Source: Gelatoporia subvermispora B (taxonomy: Eukaryota > Basidiomycota > Agaricomycetes > Polyporales > Gelatoporiaceae). Taken from it: a DNA stretch of 64,000 nucleotides. Below, piece after piece: positions 51,635 through 63,156 of the stretch; the stretch's first letter is position 1, and every line of letters begins with the position of its first letter. The position numbers and the translations under genes are program-made. The stretch is taken from positions 322,556 through 386,555 of the forward strand of contig KB445793.1 of the NCBI GenBank assembly GCA_000320605.2, in the 5' to 3' direction. Under the pieces are notes generated by a model. It was not told the DNA's origin, made no database searches, and saw only the letters and a list, made by a program, of their open reading frames with translations.

Positions 51635-52232
51635 ATGCCGAACGTAAGAGACGTCAGGTGCGTGCTGCTGCAGCAATCCCCGTGAAAAACGACCCAGAAT
51701 CTGACCGGGAACCTCTGTCACAGCGCGGAGGCGTTCATCGCCGCATACTCGTCCCACCTCAAGCGGTCTGGCAAGCTCGAGGTCCCCACATGGGTTGACA
51801 TTGTCAAGACCGGCTCCTTCAAGGAGCTCGCACCCTACGACGCAGACTGGTACTACGTCCGCGCAGGTCCGTGCCCCCACCCTTATCCGTGTCCTTCGCG
51901 TCTGATTGTCCACCTATTGCATTATAGCTGCGGTTGCACGGCACATCTACCTCCGCAAGGACGTCGGCATTGGTGCGCTGACGAAGCTCCACGGCGGCGC
52001 AAAGCGACGGGGCAACCGCCCCTCGCACCACGCAGACTGCTCCGCGTCGGTGCAGCGCAAGATCTGCCAGTCGCTCGAGAAGATTGGTGTCCTCGAGAAG
52101 TCCGACAACGGTGGCCGCCGCATTAGCCAGGATGGCCAGCGTGACCTCGACCGCATTGCGACTGCGGTCGTCGAGGCGGCGCAGGAGGACGAGGACGAGG
52201 AAGAGGAGGAGGCTGAGGAGGACGAGGAGTAG
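51635..52232 (+). CDS. RPS19: 40S ribosomal protein S19
   Basis: Reads as join(51635..51657,51724..51866,51928..52232), 156 residues. It starts [20 protein letters not shown] and continues [57 protein letters not shown] and SCSVQRK-like [19 protein letters not shown], all hallmark eS19 segments. eS19 sits in the head of the small ribosomal subunit and is needed for late 18S rRNA maturation. The first exon is only 23 nt, ending within a Ser codon, as in many fungal ribosomal protein genes with an early intron. The C-terminus is an acidic tail of about 15 residues ([15 protein letters not shown]). Fully open. Confidence 0.95.
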
Positions 52233-52755
52233 ATGTGTGCGCTGCGCGCGCGAGGGTCCGGCGCGGGGCGCGCTGCACCACCACACGCTGGCGGCCGACG
52301 TATGGATCGCATGCCCACGCTGTTTTTTCTTTGGTATGTTACATGCAATCACCAAAATCCAGGCCGCCGTTTTACCTATCAATGAGATTGACCGCCCCGC
52401 GCCAGTCGGCTGTCCCTTACGACTTGGATGATTTGCGACGTGTAGTGCTTTGTACAGATGCTGCAACTGCTTTCGATGCCTTCTTACGTGTCATGCGCAT
52501 GGCCTGATGTGTGATTATATCGCTACGCCAATTCACCTGAGTGTCATCTCATATAGGCACATACAAGTATGCGACGCTCAGGGTAAGCGGACGAACACAG
52601 CGCAAGGGGCTATGCAGATGTAGACTGTTTATCGTTTGACGAGGCGAGACAAGATTTTCGGTTACATTGATGAATTACTGAGGGTAGTAAAGAACGAAAA
52701 AGACATTCTGGGATCTAATGTACAGGGGGAGACGACTTTTGCCAATTGCTGGCGC
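52233..52755. other. Convergent 3' region between RPS19 and GH16 gene
   Basis: About 520 bp between facing stop codons. No gene seen; it should hold both 3' untranslated regions. Confidence 0.5.
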
Positions 52756-54169
52756 CTACAATAGCGACAAGACACCACCAGCAATGGTCAAGACTGTAGC
52801 GCCCATCATCAAGAAGTGGCCACTGTTCAGACCGCTGATGATGTCCGCGCTGGCACCAGACGAAGAACCTTTGCCGCCGCCGCCGCCGCCATTACCATTG
52901 CTGGAGTTGGAGCTGTTCGACGGCAGGTAAATGCGAGCAGCAGCAAAGTCCCAGTAAGCGTCGGCGAAGGAAGACCCGTTGGTGTTCACATAGTCTGAGA
53001 CATCGAATTAGAATTTGGGAATAAAGTGGGCTAGGGCGATGCTCACCAGTGCAATTACCCGGGCAGTAGCCGACTGCGTCGAAACGCGTGCCGGCCCAGC
53101 TGCCACAGAGGGCAATGTCGAGCAGCAGGTGGTGGTCGGCAAACTCCTCATCGAAGTTGCACGTTGTTGAGTTCGGGAAGTTGGCGATGGGCGTACCCTG
53201 AACAGATGAGTCAGGCAAGGATCCGAGGAGACATCAAACGGACACGCACAAATTGAGTAGTGTTCAGAGTGCTGGTGCCGTTCGAGACGGCCTTGGGGAC
53301 GTTCTTGTCAAAGCGTGCCCAAAACCAGACATTGACACCGGCCGGCGAACGCTCCATCACGTACCAGCCACCGCCGTTCTGGTTGAAAGTCGGGCCAAAA
53401 GTCGACGAGTATGGGCCGGAGACGGAGCATCCCGACCGACCGTTGTTGTCCTCTTCAAGGGCAGCAGCCGCAGAGCAGTCGAGCGATGTTCCATTACTGC
53501 ATCAACGTTAGACGAGATGCGCAGGTATCAAGGAATACTAACCCAGTCATGTGACGATCGGACGGCATGGTGCAATTGCCTTGAGTGTGCAGCTGGCTCG
53601 TGCTCGTTCCGTACGAGTTGACACCCTCAAGGATATCGACTTCACCGGCGGAAATACCAACGCTATCGTCGTTCATCCAAATGGCGGGCCACGTGGCACA
53701 ACCGACTGGAACATGACGAATGTCGAATCTGTACAAAAAGTCAGCGATGCTTGTAGATAGACTAGCGAAGTGCTTACACTGTGACAAGTTGAGTGTACGT
53801 CGCGTTACTCTTAAGGCGAATGGACATCCGTCCAGGGCCGTCGGCGTCGATAGTAGGAGTGTCGTCCACGCGCATGATGAAAGTGTCGTTGTTGGCGAAG
53901 GTGAGGTTGTTTTGCGTGGCCGTGTCCCGGTCGACATACAGCCTGTCTTGCCATGAGAATGCGTTGAAATGTTCCAGGTAGAATACTTACTGCCGCGCGC
54001 CGGCCGGAGCAGACACATTTTCGAACTGGAAGTTATTATAAAAGTCGTTGCCGACATTGCTCTGCTTCATGGCGTAGATCTGTGCATTCGCGTTCAGGAA
54101 GAACGACGAGCACAACAGGGTGGCTGCGAGGCACGCAGGCAGCAGCCTGTCAAATTGAGAGCGGGTCAT
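52756..54169 (-). CDS. GPI-anchored GH16 endo-beta-1,3(4)-glucanase
   Basis: Minus-strand spliced gene starting MTRSQFDRLLPACLAATL, a signal peptide cleaved near NANA-QIYAM. The core has FDIRHVPVGCATWPAIWM and the catalytic motif GEVDILEGVN, in which the two Glu residues are nucleophile and acid/base and Asp assists. Substrate-site segments TSTSQLHTQGNC, NGGGWYVMERS and NVWFWARFDKNVP follow. The tail is a Ser/Asn/Gly linker and a hydrophobic end (LMMGATVLTIAGGVLSLL) after SSSGASADI, consistent with a GPI anchor. It should hydrolyse or remodel beta-glucan at the cell wall, like fungal laminarinases of family GH16. Last stop at 52756-52758. Confidence 0.9.
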
Positions 54170-55206
54170 GACAACGATGAGTAGATTGTTGGTTTGGGTG
54201 CTGGCTAAGAGAAATGCGACACGAGCAAGTGTTAGCCTGCCCGCCCGTCGGACGCAGACTTCTTATATGTTGAACTTTGCCGGCTTCTGAGGCTGACCAG
54301 TCCATGCCGACACGGCTGACCGTGATCGAGCGAGAAGCCAGTCAGCAACGGAACTCAGAGTGGGCAATGCGGAGAGGACTGCTTCCGTCGGCAGAATACA
54401 CAGGTAGACATCGAAAGCTGCGTATTTGCAGCGGAAGAGGAGATGGGCGGATTCTACTTTGCTCAAAGTAGACACCCGCCTCCCCGCAGTCGTCTTCCGA
54501 GCACATCCGCCCGCCCCGACGAGACCGACGCGCAGCACAGTGCCTAGAATCTCCACACTTTCATAGTCATCCACAGCATCCGCGGCACGACCTGCACGGA
54601 CGAGAATAGAATTGTTCGAGGTGGTGGCCTGAACCTGGGCCTGAGGTCTTCCGAGTCGGTGAGTTGTGATCAAGTCCACCGCCAGTATTTCCTATGCTCC
54701 GTTAGAAGAATCATTTCTTGAAGTCGCAGCTAGTTCTACAACGCAAAACATATGACGGAGCTTCTAGACCAGTGTTTGCAGACAAATGCACATTTAGCAG
54801 GAACATAGCGAGAAGGAAGTGAAAGCCGCGAACCAATCACACGGGCGCTCACACAGACTAAGCGCCCGAATCGCCACCTCCGCGTAAGATTATCCATGCG
54901 AAAACGGAGTTGTTGATCCAGACGTCTGTGATATTGCAAGCACTACATTCGTAGCCGCATGCAGTCTTATAGCGTTCTCCCGTAACCTTGATCCTGGTCG
55001 AGGAATTGATACATATTGCTGTATTTTTTCTGATGGATTTGGCGCCACACCATCTGACAGCCGAGCGCTTCACATGTAATTTCTGATAAGTGCTGGTTCA
55101 ACTCGGACCACAGTGTACAGCCTCCTTTGGTGCTTTCAGACATCTCAACACGACCTTAGAAAACTTTCATGAGCCCACCTTGAACCAATCGATCGCCTGC
55201 GCCGAG
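54170..55206. other. Divergent intergenic region between GH16 gene and ABC copy C
   Basis: About 1 kb. Apart from the GH16 TATA-like site, nothing recognisable. Open frames on both strands lack start context and conserved sequence. Confidence 0.45.
54262..54267 (-). promoter_or_regulatory. TATA-like box of GH16 gene
   Basis: On the minus strand TATAAG lies about 95 bases upstream of the start codon at 54169, a normal spacing for a fungal core promoter. Assigned by motif and distance only. Confidence 0.35.
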
Positions 55207-58200
55207 ATGGACGACTTCATCAAGGGTCTCGAGGATCCCAGCTCGTGGCAGGTCGTCTTGGGCCAAAGGGCCGCGTCTCCGGACACAAGCGCGCCTCAGC
55301 CAGGAAATGTGTGAGTGCATGACTTGTAGTGCAGTAGTTGACATGACTTTAACAAGTTGCGCACAGCCTCTGGAAAGATTCCATCACTGTGCCTGCATGT
55401 GTAACTGCTGTATCTGCGCTGTGCTTGTTTGTACAACTCGTCATACGGTCGAAACCCTTCCGAATTCTTCGGACTAGACTCTCCCGACACGCGACAGCAG
55501 ATGACTCCAGCATAATCCCATCGGATGGATCCACGAGTAACGATCTAACGAAATCTCGCGTCATAGGCCACATCGAGAGCCTTGGTGGCCCCATGATCTT
55601 TGCTTTCCGTGTCATAAGACTACTGTGTTGTACAGCACTACTTGCTCTGGCTGTCTTGAGTCTCGTCGGGATCCCGGCCAATCACTCCAGTCCTCAAGTC
55701 TTGGACACTGCTCCATGTATCACTTACGTGGGTTCACGAACAGACGCGTTCGAGGAAGTACTAACGACTGTGTTCAGGCTTACACATGTCTCTTATCGCT
55801 ACTCTCCGTTCTCGGAAACTCTCGACTCAGTCGATTAGCCCGTCTTCATCTGGCCACTGTTCTGGTTGCAACTTGGGGTGTTTATGCATATCGCGACATA
55901 TGGCCGTTTGCCACGTATACACTTAGACCAATTGACGCGCCCGAGGGCCGGCTTTTGTGGACCAAGATTGCTCTGTTGTCCGTATCCGGAGTTGTAGTTC
56001 CCCTCGTTTCCCCTAGGCAATATATACCACTAGACCCAAAGGTTGGTGACATATGCAGTCCGCTTCACGTTCTTCCATTTGACGATCTACAGAACCCGAT
56101 GGAGCCTATCCCCGAGCAGACAGCATCCTTACTCTCATTGACCCTGTACTTCTTCATGGACTCGATCATCATGGCTGCTTGGCGCACATCCCACCTTGCT
56201 TTGGACGAGTTGCCCCATCTGGCAGACTACGATGCTACCACTCACTTGGTTTCGCGGAGCTACCCTGTAAGCCTGTCTGGCGTTTCTGCGAGCTCATAGA
56301 ACCTAATCAGCAGGGTTAGCATCTGGACCCCTTCCAGGTGAAGAAAAAACGCCATCTGTTTTTCGGTCTCATGGGAATTTTCTGTGAGTATCATCGTATA
56401 ATGTAGACAGGACGAACGATCTGAGCGGCCGCCAGGGAAAGAATATATCGTGCTCTTTGTCATGATCGTGATACGGGTATGTATCGTCCAGTTCTAGGAA
56501 TAACGTTGCTCATGGGATTCTACAGGCTGTTAGCACCATGGCAAGCCCTATCGGTATTAACCAGCTTCTGAAGTGAGAGTCCGCGAACATCTACACAGCT
56601 ACCTCTGACAACTCGGGCAGGTACCTCGAGACGGGAGGTGTGAACGCTGATGTCCGCCCCTGGGTTTGGATCATGTGGCTCTTCCTGAGTCCTACGCTCG
56701 CCGCCATTGCCTGGCAATGGTACATCTTCACAACCGTCAGTCCACCCAAATCAACCGTTCTGTATGCACAAATCTCACAATTCCTCGCGTGTTACTAGAC
56801 TCGCATGATGGTCCGCACGGAGGCAATGATCACCTCCCTCCTCTTCGACCACTCCCTCCGGATCCGCGTCAAGGCGGAGACGGAACCGGGGTCGGAGGAT
56901 ACGAGCAGGGCCACAAGTGCCGCGACGACGCCAGACAACGCGTCGATCAACCAGTCGCCGACTGACGGCGATTCTGCTGAGAGTCCGTCTGGCAGCGAAG
57001 CTGACACCTTGCGAGCGGGCAGCGAAAGCGGGAGTGTGCCTGGATCAGTTGGAAAAGGAAAGTCGAAGTCGGTGCCTGGAGAAGACGAGAAGCCGGCGGC
57101 CCCTGCGGACGACAAGACCAAGAACATCGTGGGCAAGCTGAACAACTTGGTCACTGTTGATATTAATAGGATCACGAATGCACGTGACTTCCTGATGCTC
57201 TGTGAGCCTTCTGCCATCCAAAATCGAGCCCAGTAAACCTGATTCTCCTTGGGGTAGTCGTCATGGTGCCTCTGCAAATTGGCCTCTCCATTTGGTTCCT
57301 TTACACAATTCTGTCCTGGAGGTGAGTAGGCGCTTATTTATGCTGCTCCACAACGCAAGCTAAGACTTTCGGCACAGCGCCCTGGTCGGACTCGCTACTA
57401 TGATCGTTCTATTTCCGGTGCCCGGCTACATGACTAGCATCGCCCAGAAGATCCAACAGGAGAAGATGAAGAAGGTCGGAGTCACCGTTACATGCCACGT
57501 GCCAGGCATCCCGCTGACATTCCTTGCAGACGGACGCTCGTGTGCAAACGGTTACTGAGAGTAGGACGTGCTCTATAGTCAATGTGCGCTCGCTGATAAG
57601 TGTTTTACAGCTATGAACGTCGTTCGGATGGTCAAGCTCTTTGGCTGGGAGTACCGCACTGCGGACCAGATCTCGGAGAAGCGTGAAGATGAGCTCTCGT
57701 GGTTGAAGAAGCACCAATATTTGAACCTGTCTGTCTTCTTGGTCAGGTCAGTCGATCGTGTATGCCCGCCCGTGGATACATTTCCTGATTGAGGCGCTTA
57801 GCTATATCATCCCGCTCATGGTCATGTTGACCACCTTCGTTACCTATGTACGTTGTATGTATGTCTGACAAAGTTCTTGACTGACGTTCATGTGTAGTCG
57901 GTCATTATGAAGCAGACCATGACTGGTGAGTTTCTACGATAATCGGATAGGTACACTGCTGAACGCAAATATAGCCTCCAAAGTGTTCTCTTCAATGGCT
58001 GGTGAGGTCATCAGCACTCTGTGCTTCTCTTCCTGCCTGACTAGTCCTAGCGTTTGAGTTGCTCTCAGAGAACCTGCATCGTACTTTGGGATATATCCCA
58101 ATACTGGTTCAGGGTCCGTCCGTCTTCCTATGACGCCTCACCTATGTTTTACTTACAAGAATATCAGGCAAAGTGTCGCTCGACCGAGTCGCCGAATTCC

Positions 58201-61200
58201 TCTATAATGTCGGTTCATGTTGGTTGGACAATGCTCCTGACTGATCACACTGTACCTTGTACTATAGACCGAGCTCCTTGACGAATTCTCCTCGAAAGAA
58301 GACGAGGTTCATGTGGAACGTGTCCAGACACGTCCAGGCGTCATAGGGATCCGCGCGTCAGCATTCACGTGGAGTGACGAAGGAAATCTTGTCCGGACGC
58401 CCGGTGGCTCTCGACGCAAATTTACGCTCCGAGTTGATGAAGAACTGACCTTCAAGCGTGGTGCGGTCAACTTGGTAGTCGGACCCACCGGCTCGGGCAA
58501 GACATCCTTGCTCATGGCGCTGCTGGGTGAGTTCATCTTGGGTTGACTCGCGGTCTGCATCTCATGCGTAATCATTAGGTGAGATGCACTATATTCCCTC
58601 GGGCCCCGACTCGTTCGTCAGCCTCCCTCGTAAGGGCGGTGTTGCGTATGCCGCTCAAGAATCCTGGGTACAGAACGAGACGATACGGGTCAGTCATCGT
58701 TCATGTGTTTCGTGCTTTTGAGCTCAGTGTTGTTCCCAGGACAACATCTTGTTCGGGAATCCATACGACGAAGAGCGCTACAACAAAGGTATGTGTTTTG
58801 TCGAAGCACTGGACTTTGCGGTTTTGACCGGGCACGCAGTTATCCATCAGTGCGCCTTGACGCGCGATTTGACGCTCTTCAAGGCTGGCGATCAAACCGA
58901 AGTTGGCGAAAAAGGCCTGACACTGAGGTAAGCTCGCAGCGTCACCGCCGATCACTTTCTCACTTTGGGTGTCTTCATTAGTGGAGGTCAGAAGGTAAAC
59001 CCTCGAACCCTCCAATATTGAGGACTTTCTTGAGTGTTAACGTTCCCTTCTTCAGGCTCGCATCACTCTCGCACGTGCAGTATACTCGTCAGCCGAGATC
59101 CTCCTCCTGGACGATGTGAGTGGCTGTAGATGTTTGGGCGCTATGTCGTCCCTGACCCTGAATGCGTATAGGTGCTGGCCGCCCTCGACGTACACACCGC
59201 CAAGTGGATCGTAGACAAGTGCTTTACAGGTGACCTGGTCCGCGGTCGGACGGTCATTCTTGTCGTATGTGCATACGTAGAGATCGGCTATCACACCACT
59301 GAGCATTCTTTAGACACACAATGTTGCCCTTGCTAGCCCTATCGCGGAATTTGTCGTGTCAATGGGCACTGACGGCCGAGTTTCCAGCCATGGCACACTT
59401 TCGAAAATCCTCGCCAAAGATTCTGAGCTCTCTGCGCAGGTCACAGAGGAGAGTCAAGAGATCGAGAAAGCGGACCAGGACGTCGACGAAGCAGACGCCG
59501 AAGCCACAGCGAGACCGGTTGATGAAGGGAAGTTGATTGTGGAAGAGGAGATTGCTGAGGGGCACGTCGGATGGCCAGCAAGTCAGTCGTCTGGTTAACC
59601 GTTCTGCTGCAGGGCGCTTACATCCTCATTTGGCTACAGTGAAACTGTATGCGTATGGCCTTGGAGGAGCACGGCCACTCCTATTCTGGATCACCTTCGT
59701 CGGAGCGCTTCTGTTGGCGGACCTTGCGGCTACGCTCCAGACGTGGTTCCTTGGCTACTGGGCACAGCAGTACGAGGACCACGATCCCAGTGAGGTCAAA
59801 GTTGCATTGTGAGTGCACTTTTCGTCTTTCTGTTGCAGTTCTTAATCGGGCATCTCGAAGCTATCTGGATATCTATTCCGTTCTGCTACTCTTCGTCGTC
59901 GTCGTTTACGGCCTCGGTTATGTCGTATTCATTTACGGTAGCCTTCGAGCGTCGAGATCAATCCATCGTGATCTGGTGGCCTCTGTCTTGGGAACGACTC
60001 TGAGGTGCGTCTAGTAGTCAACGCTTGTGTGGACTTGTCTTGATGAAGTCGAAGATGGCTGGACAAGACACCTGTCTCGCGCATTATAGCACGCTGCACT
60101 CAGGATATTGATTCAGGTGAGTCGCAGTTCATAGTTGAGTGCAATTCGCTGACAATATATACAGTTGACTCTGCAATCTCGTCACTACTTTCCAACTTCA
60201 TCGACATGAGCATACTGATGCTTGTCAAGTTCTGCTCAATTATCGCTCTCTCGCCCTTGTTCGTGATCCCTGGAAGTATCATCACTGTCATTGGCGGTAT
60301 CTGCGGCCAGCTGTATATGAAGGCACAACTCTGCGTCAAGCGGGAGATGAGCAACGCAAAAGCACCCGTGTTGGGACACTTCGGCGCTGCGATCGCAGGG
60401 TTGAGTACGTTCATCTTGAACATCCCTACTTGTTCTGTTGTTGACCGAATCTTTTTCAGCCTCAATTCGTGCTTACGGGGCGCAGGACTCCTTCAGACAA
60501 GAATCCTTCCGGCGTATCAATCGTTATACTCGGGCTGCAGTACCATTCTACAATCTCAACCGGTAAAACGGGTCATCTCATACCAAACAACTTACTAACG
60601 GGACATTAGTTGGTTGTGTATTCGCACGGACGCTTTAGGCGGTCTGTTCGCTGCACTCCTTGCTGCTTACCTCGTCTATGGCGACAATGCACGAGCTTCC
60701 AATATTGGATTCTCGTTAACTATGGCAGGTGTGTGCGAGGATCTCTCCGGCCTCAGCGCTTCATTGAACTTTGTTTAGTTTCATTTAGCGGTATGATCTT
60801 GTGGTGGATCAGAGTACTGAATGAACTGGAGTTAAGCGGTAAGCGACATGCTCACAGCACGTGATTGGTCTAATCTGCTAACCGACCGTAAACATAGGCA
60901 ATAGGTGAGAGTGTTATAGCCCCCGCTACAATTGCGTCTGAGACCGTATTTCAGTTTGGAGCGCATCTACCAGTATCTCGAAATCGAGCATGAGCCAAAG
61001 CCTGCTCCAGACGGCATCCCTCCCGCTTACTGGCCTGCGAGCGGTGACCTCAGGGTAGAGCACCTTTACGCTCGGTACTCGCCGGTGAGTCTTTGCGCAT
61101 CCTGAGGGGAGGTACATCCCGTCTCATAATTGGTGTCCCAGGATGGTCCTGCTGTTTTGCAAGACATCTCATTCGAAGTGAAGGCCGGGGAACGCGTAGG

Positions 61201-62264
61201 CATTGGTATGTTTGAGTTGACTGACCGTCCCATTACATGTGCTAAGAAATCGTGGCAGTGGGAAGGACTGGAAGTGGAAAGGTAAAATATACCTGAGCAT
61301 TGCAGACAATCATGACTGACGGTATGGCAGAGCTCGCTCACCCTCTCATTGTTGCGGTGCATCATAAATGAAGGCAAAGTTTACTATGACGGTCTTCCAA
61401 CCGATTCAATCAATCTCGATTCCCTCCGTTCCAGCATTACCATTATACCACAAGTGGTGCGTGGATTAATTGATCCATGACATCCCGTCATTAGTCTAAC
61501 TGTTTTTGCAGCCTGAACTGCTAAGCGGAACTTTGCGGCAGAATTTAGATCCATTTGGCCAATATGACGACGCAGTCTTAAATAGCGCCCTCCGGGCTGC
61601 TGGCCTATTCTCGCTGCAGAGTGAGGAAGACGAGGGTCGTATCACGCTGGATAGTCAAATTGCAAGTGGTGGAAGCAACCTCTCGGTCGGCCAGCGCCAA
61701 ATCCTAGCTTTAGCTAGGGCAATTGTCCGGCAGAGCAAATTGTTAATTCTTGACGAAGGTACGTGTGCACGACGGCCATCCATGTATCAATTGACTCAGG
61801 CGCGCCCAATTCTACAGCTACATCTGCTATTGGTTGGAAATGTCGGTCTGATTTTCATATAACGTACTCACATCCTTTGGTAGATTTTGCCACGGACGCT
61901 GTCATCCAGCAATCTCTACGGCATGAACTTGGAAGAGACGTTACATTGTTGACGGTGGCACACCGTCTACAGACTATTATGGATGCTGATAAAATCGTGA
62001 GTCCCAATCACACCCGTCTGCGTGACTCGATACTCATCACAGTACCTCAGATGGTCTTGGATGCTGGGAAGATTGTAGGTCACACTGACCCCATTCCGCT
62101 CACACCACTGATATCTTTGATAGGTGGAGTTTGACAAGCCCAGCGTATTGTTGAAGAATGAAAAGGGACTGCTACGCGCTTTGGTTGACGAGAGTGGAGA
62201 TAAAGAGCTCCTTTACTCCATGGCACAGGGCGCATCCCATTCCCAGCATAACGATCTTGCTTGA
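55207..62264 (+). CDS. ABC transporter, ABCC/MRP type, copy C
   Basis: Complete plus-strand gene with many introns. First exons are 55207-55310 (MDDFIKGLEDPSSWQVV), 55367-55727, 55778-56041 and 56093-56266. N-terminal helices lead to [19 protein letters not shown] and NPMEPIPEQTASLLSL. TMD1 includes the Ser-rich loop (about 56860-57130) before LVTVDINRITNARDF, then VKLFGWEYRTADQI. NBD1: [16 protein letters not shown] near 58490, Walker B LLLDD. Linker: [19 protein letters not shown]2: [20 protein letters not shown]2: [49 protein letters not shown]. Microexons are 58982-58994 (13 nt, GGQK) and 61818-61832 (15 nt, ATSAI). Last exons are 61884-61996, 62051-62074 (MVLDAGKI) and 62124-62264, ending SQHNDLA. 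One degenerate and one canonical ATPase site, as in ABCC exporters; substrate unknown. Confidence 0.88.
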
Positions 62265-63156
62265 CACTTGAAAGCTTTCGCGTTCGATCTTTTATTCAGT
62301 AGATTTTGCTGATCTTTGTGTTTTGATGGTTGACAGAAGTGGAATGGGCCATAAGTCGGAAAAATATAAAGTACTCCGAGTGTGTTGTGCTCTCGTTCGA
62401 CCCGTACTTTTTTCAGCGGGATTCATCTAACCGAATCACGTGAACCTGAATCATCCGGCGCTTGTCGGTTGCACCACGTTAGACGTCTTTTCGTTGCAAA
62501 CTCAAAGCCGACTCCGCCGCGACGGCACACCAGCGTCCAGGGCTTCAGGTTGAAAGGATCTGGGTCTGGTCGCAACGGGCTTGCGTGTTTCTCAGTATCC
62601 GTGGTGACCATGTGGCTCAAGGCTGCACTTCAGCTTTTCATGAGAACGGGACCCGGTCCCATGAAGCGCTCAACGGGTCTCTTAGACCGTGTCGCGAACA
62701 TTGCTCCATACGCACATATAACGGGCTTCCTTTCATGTCAACGAGATTCCACGCACCTCGAGAATGCGCTTCGTACGACAGCCAGTGAGGGCTTTCAGGC
62801 TCCAAGAAGGCAGGCCGAATGTTGGTCGAAGCCGCAATAGTGAATGGTTCCTGCGTCCAACGATAAACGGAGCCATTCACCGACGTTGCAACGTGGGCCA
62901 GGAGCGCGCACGGCGTGGGAGCAGCATTATCCTGATGGGGACAACAGTCCGTACTGCTGTAGTGCCCTGTTGCCGGACGGTCTAAAGTCCATAAATTTGG
63001 AACTTTCTATGAGCAGCCAAGATGCTTCCCATGATAGATTGTCCATTGCCGCCCTAAATCTGACGCTTATCAACACCTTGAACAAAAGGTGAGCTATCAG
63101 CACGTAGACTTGATTTCGGTGCTCCTGTGAGCGAATTCGACACGGACGCTTTCGCA
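62265..63156. other. Intergenic region between ABC copies C and D
   Basis: About 890 bp. From about 62865 it resembles the region upstream of ABC copy A (16906-17220, inverted), with stops breaking the frame that is open in A. It should contain the 3' end of C and the promoter of D. No other gene seen. Confidence 0.5.

Noticed and set aside
51819..52466. 215-codon minus-strand open frame opposite RPS19
   Set aside because: It is the mirror of the RPS19 exons, whose sense-strand protein is unmistakable; composition is the antisense of an acidic, Arg/Lys-rich protein.
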